A DNA stretch of 64,000 nt, from the NCBI GenBank assembly GCA_045637505.1, contig JAZTZO010000051.1:124001-188000 (forward strand), given 5' to 3'. Origin of the DNA: RGIG4079 sp045637505. Lineage in GTDB: Bacteria > Bacteroidota > Bacteroidia > Bacteroidales > Muribaculaceae. The notes beneath the pieces were generated by a model. The model was not told where the DNA came from, made no database searches, and saw only the letters and a list, made by a program, of their open reading frames with translations. Position 1 is the stretch's first letter. Each line of letters starts with the position of its first letter. The position numbers and the translations under genes were made by a program. This document shows, in pieces, positions 33,644 through 42,712 of this stretch.

Positions 33644-35572
33644 ATGATGAAAAAATTTGTATTAAGTTTATTTATTTCATTAGGAGCCTTAAGTGCGTCG
33701 GCCCTACCTATCAACGATTTGCGCAACACTATTAAGGATGACAACATTGTACCTCCCAATAGTTTTGAAACAAATGTTGAAGAAATGCAAAACAATTGGT
33801 ATATCCAAAACTATACCGAATTGGCCGAACCAAAAGAAAAATCAAAAGAAATCATCACCCCCACCGATGAAATTTACATCGAGCGCTTGCAACGCTTGCA
33901 AAATGAAGGTGGTTTCACCATTGAAATGCCTTATAACAATGTAGTGAAATCATATATTGAAATGTACACAAGCAATCGCCGCAAAGCGCTTGTGGAAAAA
34001 ATGCTCGGTATGTGGTTATACTACGAGCCTATCTTTGAAGAAGCTCTCGCGAAAGAAGATATGCCTCTCGAGTTGAAATATCTTCCTATTATAGAATCGG
34101 CACTTAACCCCAATGCAGTATCACCTGCAGGTGCTGCCGGACTATGGCAATTTATTCTTTCAACAGGCCGTGGCATGGGACTCGAAGTAAACTCTTTAAT
34201 AGATGAACGTCGCGACACATACAAAGCATCTCAAAAAGCAGCCGAATTCCTTAAAAGTCTGTATAAAACATATGGCGACTGGTCATTGGCCATCGCTGCC
34301 TACAACTGTGGCCCTGGTAATGTAAACAAAGCTATCCGTCGCTCGGGTGGTGGCAAAAAAGATTATTGGGAAATATACAACTACCTCCCAAAAGAAACTC
34401 GCGGATATGTGCCTGCATTCATCGCTGCTGCATATGTGATGAACTATCACAACGAGCATGGCATCAGTTCGGCTCTCGCAAAAAAACCTATCCTCACCGA
34501 TACTGTATGGGTTAAACAACGTCTTAATTTCAAACAAATCTCTGACGTGATTGACCTTGAAGTAGATGCTCTCGAGACACTCAACCCTCAATATCGCAAA
34601 AACATTATTCCTGGCAGCTACAACAAGCCTTATGTGCTCATTCTTCCTTCTAAACAAGTTTACAGCTACCTAATGAGTGAAAACACTATCACTCTCCACG
34701 ATGCTGAAGAATATGCTCTTCGCAAAACTGCAGAGCCTGGAGTGAGTCGCAATGACCAACGAAACGATGTAGCAGTAGCCAATGTTGCTCAATCGGCCAG
34801 TGAAGTTGCTCAAAACGCTCAAACATCGACCGACGAAAATGCAGGGTTTACATCTAAAGAGGAAATTATTATTCACGAGGTAAAAAGTGGTGAAACACTA
34901 AAATCTATTGCCAACAAATATGGCACAAACACCTCTCGCATCAAGAAAGACAATAACCTCACAAGCAATGTTGTGAGCCGTGGTCAATCGCTCAAAATCA
35001 CTACATACAAGAAAGTCCTTGACAATAATAGTTCATTGGCACAAAACAACGCTAAACAAAGCCAAACAACCGTTGTGCCTCCTGCACCTAAAAAACAAGA
35101 ACGCCAATATGAGCCAGTGCCATATCCTAAAAAGAAACGAAACTCAAGCTACGCCGACCGCAGTTCTTCAAAAGTTAAGTCAGACAATAGTTACACCGGT
35201 AGCACTTATAAGACCGACAAACGTCGCTCACGCAGTAGCTATAGCAAGTCAAAAAAATCATCGGCTTCAAGTTCAAAAAGCAGTAGCACAAAATCGTCAA
35301 AATATGGCAAAAAATCTTCGTCAAAAGACAAAGACAAAGCTTCAAGCAAAAAGTCTTCTAAAGACAAAAAGAAATCTAAAGTAAGCAAGTCATCTAAAGA
35401 CAAGAAAAAAACATCTGCTTCTAAATCTTCGTCTAAAGACAAGAAGAAATCTAACGCAACTAAGTCATCAAAAGACAGCAAGAAGAAAAGTTCTGCATCA
35501 AAATCTTCAAGCAAGAAATCAAGCAACAGCAAAAAGTCTTCTTCAAAGTCTAAATCTAAAAAGAAAAAATAA
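33644..35572 (+). CDS. Lytic transglycosylase (MltD-like) with LysM domain and Lys/Ser-rich tail
   Basis: The 642-residue envelope enzyme cleaves peptidoglycan glycan strands to 1,6-anhydro products. The signal peptide is MMKKFVLSLFISLGALSASA. The upstream in-frame start at 33608 would overlap the previous gene, so 33644 is preferred. The SLT domain (about 125-290) has the catalytic glutamate in LPIIESALNPNAVSPAG and the G-L-W-Q-F and A-A-Y-N-C-G-P-G-N-V-N-K-A-I motifs. One LysM is seen at about 405-455 (HEVKSGETLKSIANKYGTNT). The last 130 residues are almost only Lys, Ser, Asp and Ala and form a highly basic disordered tail that may hold the enzyme on wall polymers or DNA. Confidence 0.9.
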   Translation: MMKKFVLSLFISLGALSASALPINDLRNTIKDDNIVPPNSFETNVEEMQNNWYIQNYTELAEPKEKSKEIITPTDEIYIERLQRLQNEGGFTIEMPYNNVVKSYIEMYTSNRRKALVEKMLGMWLYYEPIFEEALAKEDMPLELKYLPIIESALNPNAVSPAGAAGLWQFILSTGRGMGLEVNSLIDERRDTYKASQKAAEFLKSLYKTYGDWSLAIAAYNCGPGNVNKAIRRSGGGKKDYWEIYNYLPKETRGYVPAFIAAAYVMNYHNEHGISSALAKKPILTDTVWVKQRLNFKQISDVIDLEVDALETLNPQYRKNIIPGSYNKPYVLILPSKQVYSYLMSENTITLHDAEEYALRKTAEPGVSRNDQRNDVAVANVAQSASEVAQNAQTSTDENAGFTSKEEIIIHEVKSGETLKSIANKYGTNTSRIKKDNNLTSNVVSRGQSLKITTYKKVLDNNSSLAQNNAKQSQTTVVPPAPKKQERQYEPVPYPKKKRNSSYADRSSSKVKSDNSYTGSTYKTDKRRSRSSYSKSKKSSASSSKSSSTKSSKYGKKSSSKDKDKASSKKSSKDKKKSKVSKSSKDKKKTSASKSSSKDKKKSNATKSSKDSKKKSSASKSSSKKSSNSKKSSSKSKSKKKK

Positions 35573-35592
35573 TAGGGTTCAACCCCCACCAC

Positions 35593-35623
35593 AACGAGGA
35601 GATGCACCACACATCTCCTCGTT
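35593..35623. terminator. Terminator closing the parAB operon
   Basis: Perfect 12-bp arms AACGAGGAGATG (35593-35604) and CATCTCCTCGTT (35612-35623) with a 7-nt loop are followed by TGTTTTAT. It lies between convergent genes. Confidence 0.85.
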
Positions 35624-35714
35624 TGTTTTATATCATCAAGAACAACTGATAGGCATGTTCAATTCTTGACTTTGGATTTCGATTTGTTTACTAATTAACT
35701 ATTCATGTTGCTTC

Positions 35715-36383
35715 TCACTTTTTGGGCAAGAGGATATCTTTTAACCCATATTTATTATTAAATTTACACATATCAACCGGTTTGGGAATACCATTAACTT
35801 TGGCAGTCTCGGTATATTGCCATATGGTATATGTTCCTTTGCCGTTAATTTGTGGACTATTTTTACCATAGCGACCTATATATAAATGATAGTTGTTGTA
35901 TTTAGGAGCACAATAGGTGTTATATGAGCGTTGTGTGCCATAAATCATTGGGCTTACACCAAACTTGGCTTTAACTAATGAAATAAACACATTTAAGCTG
36001 TCCTGAAGTTCCTTGATCGATTTTCCATCAGATGTTTCCACATCTACCATAGGGATGAGGTCAATTTTATATATCTTCACAGTGTTATAGAAATTACTAA
36101 ATTGCTTATGTGCTCCACTTGTCATTCTAAAAAAATGATATACACCTACTGGCAACCCAACCTTTTTAGCACCTATAATATTCTTTTTAAATTTAGAATC
36201 AACATATGTAGCGCCTTCGGTGGCTTTAATATAAACAAATCCGATTGGCTCTTTTGCTACTTTATTCCAATTGATATCCCCTTGATGGTGCGACACATCA
36301 ATCCCTTTAGGCGAATTTTGAGAACAGCCATAGATAGCAATACAACAAAAAACGACAAGTAACACTAATCGACTCTTAAACAT
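35715..36383 (-). CDS. GH25 lysozyme-like lipoprotein
   Basis: The 222-residue protein has an N-terminal lipoprotein signal (cysteine at about 20 in IAIYGCSQN). The GH25 (Chalaropsis-type lysozyme) barrel begins at KGIDVSHHQGDINWNKV and continues with FVYIKATEGATYVD, VGVYHFFR and IPMVDVETSDG, where the catalytic acidic pair is expected, and later WQYTETAKVNGI. Such enzymes cut the MurNAc-GlcNAc beta-1,4 bond. At 222 residues it is a bare catalytic domain without wall-binding repeats. A role against competing bacteria or in self-remodelling cannot be told apart. Confidence 0.9.
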   Translation of the reverse strand: MFKSRLVLLVVFCCIAIYGCSQNSPKGIDVSHHQGDINWNKVAKEPIGFVYIKATEGATYVDSKFKKNIIGAKKVGLPVGVYHFFRMTSGAHKQFSNFYNTVKIYKIDLIPMVDVETSDGKSIKELQDSLNVFISLVKAKFGVSPMIYGTQRSYNTYCAPKYNNYHLYIGRYGKNSPQINGKGTYTIWQYTETAKVNGIPKPVDMCKFNNKYGLKDILLPKK

Positions 36384-36403
36384 GGTATTTTAATTATTTT
36401 TGA

Positions 36404-38719
36404 TTATTTCATAAATTTGGGGGCGAGTATAAATACGCCAAAGGAAACTCCAAAGTTCCAATTATGCGCGGGGTAACTCATATAGTTTCCATAAAGCGAT
36501 AATGCCGCAAATGGGAAGTTATATACCACAGCCAGTTCGCCAAAAAATTCAGGATCTGAAAACCATTTACCATAGTATGGAGTGAAATTGGTTGTATTTT
36601 CACATATTTTTTGGAATGGCAAGAAGCAATGGAATGAGCCTCGAGTTTGAAGATTTTCATTAATCTTCCACACGGGTACTATGCCGGCTGCCACATATGA
36701 GTTAGCTCTAAATGCGGGATTAAATGCATTGTATGACGAAGGAGATGGATTAAACGCAGTGGCATTTACTATAGTAGCATTATAATTTGACAATAGTTTT
36801 TTGGTAGATGCATATACATCTACTTCAGTACCAAAAGAGAATCGTTTACCAAGCGAGAAGTAATTTTTGGCAATCAATTCTATTTGCGCCCATTTTACAT
36901 CCTCGTTTGTAGGTATTGTTTGGGCATTTGTTGGCATATATTTGTAGTCTCCAAGCACCCCCATTGCCGATGTTTTATAAAACGCGCCTTTTGTGGGATA
37001 AAAGTTATTATCAAGTGTATTATACTCAAAGTTTAGCGCTACTTGTCCCAAATTATACACCGATTTATCACGTTGCGCTGTTGCAAAATCCACATTATTA
37101 TTTTCGTAGAATTTGTTTTCAAGATGACCATATCCAACAGTCAAATTAGCTTTACCATTGCGTGTTGCCGCTATGGAATATTTCACACGTGCAAATGCTT
37201 CGGTGGCAGAAATAAATGTGGGCATATTGTCCTCATAAAATAGGTTTTCACTTTCATAAAACTTTTGTCGCGATAATACACCTTGAAAATCAATTGATGA
37301 TTGCAAGTGTGTGCGCAACAGCATTCGAGAATATAGTTCCCCAGCCATATAGCTCTGCCCTATCCAAGCATTAAGATTTGCGCTAAAAGCGTTAAATCGC
37401 AATGGTTTATATGCTCCCGACAAAAAGATATAGCTATTAGTCGATGATGTAATATATCCTCCAAAACCTACTACAAATTTATTCTTAACCGTAGCATCTA
37501 AATTTAGGTCAAACGCACCAATTGAATCATTATATTCGGCCGTTGGATATAAGTTCTTGAGTGTTCCTGTTGATATAGAACGGTAATATGCATCGCGAGC
37601 GTGCTCTACACCAAATGTATCGGTTTGATTTTCATCAAATAGGTATTTTATATACTCATTTTGGGCCTCGGTACCACCTTCTACACTTACCTTGCCAAAA
37701 GTCAAAGGTGGAGTTTTTGACTTGAACACTCTTCGATTATGTGCGAGTGTTTCGGCCGATATGCGTTTTGTGACACGACCTTTTATTGAATCAATCATTG
37801 AAATTGTTTTATCATATCCCACTTTATATATTGCCTTTGCTTTGGGGAAATCAAGAAGGTTATATGCTTTCAAGTCAAGGCTCATTTTTATTCCGTCTTC
37901 ACTGGGCAAGTCGGAGTTACTATTTTGAATTATCAAATCTTCGAGCTGAGTCAATACATCATTAGACATTTTTGAACCATCTGAAGGTGACACATCAACA
38001 CCTATCATTATCGATGGAGCAAAATCGGTGCGCATCACATCGACGGGGAAGTTATCATATATACCCCCGTCATACACATACATTCCGTCCATTTTAATAG
38101 GTTGGAATACGACTGGGAATGTCATAGAGGCTCGTATTGCTTCACCCAAATCTCCTCTCGAGCACACCATTTTACGCTTATTTACAACATCAGATGCAAC
38201 GCAACGATATGGAACAAATAAATTATCAAAATTGCCATTACATTGAGCCGAATATGTAGAAAACAATTCCATTACAGCAAAATTCATTGGCAATGGAGAA
38301 ATTAAGCTCGACGGTAATATTGACGAAACCAAGGTAGAATCTCCTCTCGATAGAGGCACTTTCAACATAGCTGGTGTGGGATTATCTTTTGAGAAATAAT
38401 AGGTGAGTTTTTCGTTAATCTTACCTGTTGACCAATTAGCAAATTCGGCACTACATATCAAGTCCATCATTTCTTGTGGCGAATAACCACATGAATATAA
38501 TCCACCTACTATGGCACCCATTGATGTTCCAGCGATGTAGTCGATAGGTATCCCATTCTCCTCAAGAGCTTGAATTACTCCAATGTGAGCGATACCTTTA
38601 GCTCCACCTCCACTCAACACCAAACCCACCGACTGCGATTGTTCAGTTTCAACAGCGTAGGCTTTTAATGGCATTATCACTGCCATTAATATCATCAATA
38701 TTGTATATGTTTTTTTCAT
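36404..38719 (-). CDS. Patatin-like phospholipase with POTRA and Omp85 barrel (type Vd-like)
   Basis: The 771-residue outer-membrane protein has a signal peptide (MKKTYTILMILMAVIMPLKA). The patatin domain (about 30-290) has the oxyanion loop LVLSGGGAKGIAHIG, the nucleophile S66 in GTSMG and the D-G-G dyad aspartate in VYDGGIYDNF. A POTRA-like segment (about 320-400) leads into a 16-strand Omp85/BamA-type barrel to the C-terminus. This layout matches PlpD-type type Vd autotransporters, where the lipase is displayed or released. The start at 38719 has a strong AGGAGA ribosome-binding site, and a perfect -7 box lies at 38753-38746. An in-frame ATG at 38767 lies upstream of that box and is rejected. 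Confidence 0.92.
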   Translation of the reverse strand: MKKTYTILMILMAVIMPLKAYAVETEQSQSVGLVLSGGGAKGIAHIGVIQALEENGIPIDYIAGTSMGAIVGGLYSCGYSPQEMMDLICSAEFANWSTGKINEKLTYYFSKDNPTPAMLKVPLSRGDSTLVSSILPSSLISPLPMNFAVMELFSTYSAQCNGNFDNLFVPYRCVASDVVNKRKMVCSRGDLGEAIRASMTFPVVFQPIKMDGMYVYDGGIYDNFPVDVMRTDFAPSIMIGVDVSPSDGSKMSNDVLTQLEDLIIQNSNSDLPSEDGIKMSLDLKAYNLLDFPKAKAIYKVGYDKTISMIDSIKGRVTKRISAETLAHNRRVFKSKTPPLTFGKVSVEGGTEAQNEYIKYLFDENQTDTFGVEHARDAYYRSISTGTLKNLYPTAEYNDSIGAFDLNLDATVKNKFVVGFGGYITSSTNSYIFLSGAYKPLRFNAFSANLNAWIGQSYMAGELYSRMLLRTHLQSSIDFQGVLSRQKFYESENLFYEDNMPTFISATEAFARVKYSIAATRNGKANLTVGYGHLENKFYENNNVDFATAQRDKSVYNLGQVALNFEYNTLDNNFYPTKGAFYKTSAMGVLGDYKYMPTNAQTIPTNEDVKWAQIELIAKNYFSLGKRFSFGTEVDVYASTKKLLSNYNATIVNATAFNPSPSSYNAFNPAFRANSYVAAGIVPVWKINENLQTRGSFHCFLPFQKICENTTNFTPYYGKWFSDPEFFGELAVVYNFPFAALSLYGNYMSYPAHNWNFGVSFGVFILAPKFMK

Positions 38720-38745
38720 TTCTCCTAATTTTCTATATAACAGCA

Positions 38746-38753
38746 CAAAGATA
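38746..38753 (-). promoter_or_regulatory. -7 box for the patatin gene
   Basis: The minus strand reads TATCTTTG at 38753-38746. A transcript from it would begin near 38739, which settles the start codon at 38719. Confidence 0.5.
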
Positions 38754-38776
38754 TAATTTTCGCTCAAAATCTAAAA

Positions 38777-38810
38777 GAAAAAACAGTTGCCAATTCTCTT
38801 TGACAACTGT
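38777..38810 (-). terminator. Intrinsic terminator after serB
   Basis: Arms ACAGTTG (38783-38789) and CAACTGT (38804-38810) extend by an inner CAA/TTG across one mismatch. On the minus strand the hairpin is followed by T6 (38782-38777). Confidence 0.8.
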
Positions 38811-38843
38811 CCTTATCATCATTTTTTTAAAAAATTTTGTCTA

Positions 38844-40067
38844 TTATGAGATAAAAGAGTCCTTGAAACCCAAAAAATAAAGTATTCCATCAAGCCCAAT
38901 TGTTGAAAGCGATTGTTCGGCAGTTTCTTTCACTTTAGGTTTAGCATGGAATGCGATACCAAGTCCAGCGGTAGCAAGCATTGGTAGGTCGTTTGCTCCA
39001 TCTCCCACAGCAATTGTTTGTGCTATGTTTACGTTCTCAACTTGGGCTATTAGGCGCAACAATTCGGCCTTGCGTTTACCATCGACTATATCTCCCAGGT
39101 GACGACCGGTGAGCTTGCCATCAACGATTTCTAGCTCGTTGGCATACACATAGTCAAAGCCAAAGCGTTGCTTGAGATAGTTACCAAAATAAGTGAAACC
39201 TCCCGAAAGTATAGCGGTCTTATACCCTACGCGTTTCAACACCTCAATCAAGCGATCAAGCCCTTCTGTGATAGGGAGATTTTCGGCAATATCTTTCATC
39301 ACACTCTCATCAAGACCTTTGAGCAATGCCACGCGCTCGGTAAACGACTCACAGAAATCAATCTCGCCACGCATCGCGCGCTCGGTAATTTCCTTTACCT
39401 TATCGCCTACACCTGCACGAATAGCAAGTTCGTCGATAACCTCGGTTTCGATTAAAGTAGAGTCCATATCAAAGCATATTAAGCGACGTGAGCGACGATA
39501 CATCGTATCTTCTTGCAACGAAATATCCACGCCTTCATTGGCCGACATCTCCATAAATTGCGATTGCATCTCGGCTCGATCACGAGGAGTGCCACGCACC
39601 GAAAATTCAACACATGCTTTTGATAATGGGTTTTCTTTTTCTTCCAAAGGCATACGCCCAGTCAAACGGCGAATGCTATCAATATTGAGATTTTGTCGAG
39701 AGATTACATCCGATACCAACGCAATATGACGCGATGTCAACTCGCGCCCAAGTGTAGTGATAATCCAGCGTTGCTTACCTTGACGCCCTACCCAGTCGGT
39801 ATATTCCTCAACCGAGATGGGAGTGAAATGAATTTGAAAATTCAATTCCGACGTTTTAAACAGCAACTCCTTCATGATATCGCCCGACACCGAACTATCA
39901 GTCTTAAACAAAATTCCGAGCGACAAATAATGATGAATATCAGCCTGCCCAATATCAAGTATATCAGCATCATACTTCGCCAAAATACCAGTCAATGCCG
40001 CAGTAACCCCAGGGCGGTCATACCCCGAGATATTCACCATTATCAATTCAATCTCTTTAGTTTTCAT
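38844..40067 (-). CDS. serB: Phosphoserine phosphatase with N-terminal ACT domains
   Basis: SerB removes phosphate from phosphoserine in the last step of serine synthesis. The 407 residues divide into an ACT-domain region (1 to about 185, with IELIMVNISGYDRPGVTAAL and a second ACT-like unit from RWIITTLGRELTSRH), which probably senses an amino acid, and a HAD phosphatase domain. HAD motif I is CFDMDSTLIETEVIDELA, motif II is TAILSGGFTYFG and motif IV is AVGDGANDLPML. The length equals other two-ACT SerB proteins. It is monocistronic with its own promoter and terminator. Confidence 0.95.
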   Translation of the reverse strand: MKTKEIELIMVNISGYDRPGVTAALTGILAKYDADILDIGQADIHHYLSLGILFKTDSSVSGDIMKELLFKTSELNFQIHFTPISVEEYTDWVGRQGKQRWIITTLGRELTSRHIALVSDVISRQNLNIDSIRRLTGRMPLEEKENPLSKACVEFSVRGTPRDRAEMQSQFMEMSANEGVDISLQEDTMYRRSRRLICFDMDSTLIETEVIDELAIRAGVGDKVKEITERAMRGEIDFCESFTERVALLKGLDESVMKDIAENLPITEGLDRLIEVLKRVGYKTAILSGGFTYFGNYLKQRFGFDYVYANELEIVDGKLTGRHLGDIVDGKRKAELLRLIAQVENVNIAQTIAVGDGANDLPMLATAGLGIAFHAKPKVKETAEQSLSTIGLDGILYFLGFKDSFIS

Positions 40068-40087
40068 ATCATTGCTATTTTATTCTT

Positions 40088-40117
40088 CAAAATTACGAAT
40101 AAAATATTAATTGACAA
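40088..40117 (-). promoter_or_regulatory. Promoter for serB
   Basis: On the minus strand, TTG at 40117-40115, 19 nt, then TAATTTTG at 40095-40088 lies 20 nt before ATG 40067. Confidence 0.5.
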
Positions 40118-40189
40118 GCAGAGAATATCAAATTTCAATGTCATTCTCCTTTGTGATGTTGCCAACATGCTACAAAAAAATAAATATCG

Positions 40190-40960
40190 TTATCTCACTT
40201 TTTCGTTAAATTGATGAACTATTGATAGCAAATCAGGAGTAAGATAAGTTTTTGCAGTGTAAATAATTTCTTGAGGAATTCCAAATCGAGCCTCGGCTAA
40301 TGATCCTACAATAGCTCCAATCGTATCCGAATCTCCTCCATAAATAATAGCTAGTCTAATCGCATCTTCAAAGCTGGTTGCTATAGATGAAATAAAAAGA
40401 GACAATGGGACACATCCTTGACATGTAACATCAAAAAATCCTCTTTTGGGAAGATTTGTGAAAGCATTTTCTCCATAGAATTCTTTGGCGACGTTTTCTA
40501 AAATCTCTGCACATTTAATTTCAGCCATTCTCATCCGGTAGATTGCTACGGCAATAGCTACTGCACCTTTAATTCCTTCGGGATGATTATGTGTTATTAC
40601 CGCAGAGGCTTCAGCTTGTTCACGAACATCCGACTCATTTTCAAACAACCATGCGACAGGACTAACCCTCATTGCCGAACCATTACCGAAACTATTGTAT
40701 GGATATGGATCGGGACGCATAACCCAATTAAAAAAATAACTCCCATATTCCCCCATTGGGTGAGGGTAGCGACGACACCACTTTCGCATCGAGTATTGAT
40801 AATCCATATTACCCGACAAAATTGCGTCAGCCACTGCTACTGAACAAATAGTATCATCTGTGAAATTAGATTGTTCGTCAAAAAGTTTAAAATTGTAATT
40901 CGTTGTATTGTTAAACTCAAATCTTGAACCCACAATATCTCCAAGAATTGCTCCTATCAT
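40190..40960 (-). CDS. ADP-ribosylglycohydrolase family protein
   Basis: The 256-residue member of the DraG/ARH family uses two metal ions to remove ADP-ribose from proteins, nucleic acids or small molecules. The start MIGAILGDIVGSRFEF is typical. Metal-binding motifs are FTDDTICS (D35, D36) and the later IYGGDSDTIGAIVG. The central H-N-H-P-E-G-I-K-G segment also fits. No ADP-ribosyltransferase gene is visible in the window, so its substrate is open. It lies between serB and the ravA-viaA operon on the same strand but is 147 nt from the latter, so co-transcription is uncertain. Confidence 0.9.
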   Translation of the reverse strand: MIGAILGDIVGSRFEFNNTTNYNFKLFDEQSNFTDDTICSVAVADAILSGNMDYQYSMRKWCRRYPHPMGEYGSYFFNWVMRPDPYPYNSFGNGSAMRVSPVAWLFENESDVREQAEASAVITHNHPEGIKGAVAIAVAIYRMRMAEIKCAEILENVAKEFYGENAFTNLPKRGFFDVTCQGCVPLSLFISSIATSFEDAIRLAIIYGGDSDTIGAIVGSLAEARFGIPQEIIYTAKTYLTPDLLSIVHQFNEKVR

Positions 40961-41107
40961 AATTTAATTTCTAAATTCATATATATTTTTACTAAATCGC
41001 GTACTCATCTAGTAAACTTATCTCTCAATTGGTGGGCATATAAGTTTATTTCTCAAATTTACTGATAAATTATTAATTGGCATGCAATAACTATCTATTT
41101 TTTAATA

Positions 41108-41320
41108 TTACATAATAAGATACACCAATCCTCCTTCTCGAGCAAAAACCTGCTCAAACTTTCTCACCATAACATACACTTGTTTGTCGCTCACAGGTTT
41201 TCCGTCATTTCTCACATACAACATTTCTTCGTTAATAGTTTGCGCAATGGCAGCTGTAGTCATTCCATGTCCGGCATTTGCTAATACATATACAATTGCC
41301 TGTTCAAGACGCATTATCAT
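41108..41320 (-). CDS. Small winged-helix (HARE-HTH-like) protein linked to viaA
   Basis: The 70-residue protein looks like a single winged-helix domain. RLEQAIVYVLANAGHGMTTA forms the first helices and is followed by A-I-A-Q-T-I-N-E-E. LYVRNDGKPVSDKQVYVMVR is the segment often seen in HARE-HTH-type modules, and FAREGGLVYLIM is the wing. It starts 6 nt after the viaA stop, so it is almost certainly in the ravA-viaA transcript. A DNA-binding regulator or a protein-interaction module for the ATPase pair is possible. I do not know a described third component of this kind in RavA-ViaA systems. Confidence 0.7.
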   Translation of the reverse strand: MIMRLEQAIVYVLANAGHGMTTAAIAQTINEEMLYVRNDGKPVSDKQVYVMVRKFEQVFAREGGLVYLIM

Positions 41321-41326
41321 AATAAC

Positions 41327-42712
41327 CTATTTTTTATTAATGTTTTCTTTAATACATTTACCCCCAACATACTTATAATTCTCATAGCATCGCCACATAT
41401 ATTTTCGTGCAGCTTGAACCACAAACGAATATTCGCTCCTCTGTTCACTAAAATCATTTACTTTTAACGAATACAATCTCATACCATTGAGGCGAGCCTT
41501 ATCAAGGTCTTTTACTACATATTTTGAAATCCAACTCCAATTATAATCAGAAATAACGAGCAAATCAGCACCTTCAAGACGGTCTTTGAGATGTTGATGT
41601 TTTCTTCCTTTCAACAGCGAACGAAATATAAACGTAAATAATAGATTTTCATTATTTCCACCGCCATACGATCGAGCAAGAAAGGCTAAAAAAGCCTTGC
41701 ATTGTTGCTTCATATTGGTCAACACAAAGTATGAAAGAGCATCTGAATAATTTATGAGACATAGAGTGCGATGTGTGCGTTGCGCTACGATTGCCACCGC
41801 CAATGCCAATTGCTTTGCCATTTCAGTTGGTTCGCCAGTCATCGAACCGCTTGTGTCGACACACATTATTATCGGCCCACGCTTCTTCTCGCCCTTGGTC
41901 GACGATGATGCCGATGCCAACACTTGCAAACGTTTCTCTACATACTTTCGATAAAAGACATTTTCGGTAACGCTATCGCCAAGCAATGCCGTTTCGGTCG
42001 GAAGCATTGCATTCAAATCGTTTCCTATTGTTACTCCGCTAATATCACTTCGTGATGAATGGGAAAATTTAGATGTAGTTGATGTAGAAAAGGTCGACAT
42101 TCCTATTCTACCCAATTTCAATGCTAAATCAACTATTGACTTATCTATTGATTCAAGATATTTGACCACAGTTTTCTCCGTAGGTTCCTTATTGGCGAAA
42201 TCTTGCATTGGCATAGGTAAACATGCTCCATTTAAATTTGTTTCACGCGTGACATCTTTTGATGTTTTATCCGACACTAAATTTTCATCTAATTCAGCAT
42301 CTACATCTAATTCGTCATCATCTTCGTCCTCTTCTCCATTATCGTTTGCTCCATCAATAGTTGCTTTCTCCTTCGATTTTTTAGCGACTTCTTCATCTTC
42401 ATCAAAGGATACTGGTTCGCCAAAATGAGTTAAGAACCATTCTATTAAGAATCGCTCAATTCTCTCGTCAAGTAATTTTTCATCGCGCCACTCTTCAACC
42501 GAAATTGAATCGCCAAAATCATTTATTCGTTTAGTGGCATATCCTATCCACTGCCGACGAAAGTCAAGCGTAATATAAAAACGAGCATCATTGAGTATCG
42601 TGTCGAGCATCTTATACGATTTGAGTCGGCTATTACTGCGAATCTCTACCCTATTGCCTAGAATCCTTGCTTTTATGCCTCGTTGCAAATATTTTATATG
42701 TGCGTCTTTCAT
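41327..42712 (-). CDS. viaA: VWA domain protein ViaA
   Basis: ViaA is the von Willebrand factor A partner of the MoxR-type ATPase RavA; in E. coli the pair affects aminoglycoside sensitivity and respiratory complexes. The VWA domain (about 280-460) has an intact MIDAS motif D286-T-S288-G-S290 in IIMCVDTSGSMTG. Upstream, GNDLNAMLPTETALLGDSV and FYRKYVEKRL match the region of E. coli ViaA before its VWA. The N-terminal half contains a long acidic disordered insertion (about 103-150, mostly Asp and Glu). The start overlaps the ravA stop by 4 nt. Confidence 0.9.
   Translation of the reverse strand: MKDAHIKYLQRGIKARILGNRVEIRSNSRLKSYKMLDTILNDARFYITLDFRRQWIGYATKRINDFGDSISVEEWRDEKLLDERIERFLIEWFLTHFGEPVSFDEDEEVAKKSKEKATIDGANDNGEEDEDDDELDVDAELDENLVSDKTSKDVTRETNLNGACLPMPMQDFANKEPTEKTVVKYLESIDKSIVDLALKLGRIGMSTFSTSTTSKFSHSSRSDISGVTIGNDLNAMLPTETALLGDSVTENVFYRKYVEKRLQVLASASSSTKGEKKRGPIIMCVDTSGSMTGEPTEMAKQLALAVAIVAQRTHRTLCLINYSDALSYFVLTNMKQQCKAFLAFLARSYGGGNNENLLFTFIFRSLLKGRKHQHLKDRLEGADLLVISDYNWSWISKYVVKDLDKARLNGMRLYSLKVNDFSEQRSEYSFVVQAARKYMWRCYENYKYVGGKCIKENINKK

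Noticed and set aside
35239..35610. 123-aa acidic, Leu/Phe-rich open frame on the minus strand
   Set aside because: It is the exact antisense of the Lys/Ser-rich tail of the lytic transglycosylase; composition bias alone keeps it open.
39193..39729. 178-aa plus-strand open frame
   Set aside because: Antisense to serB; Ser/Arg-rich shadow without domain features.
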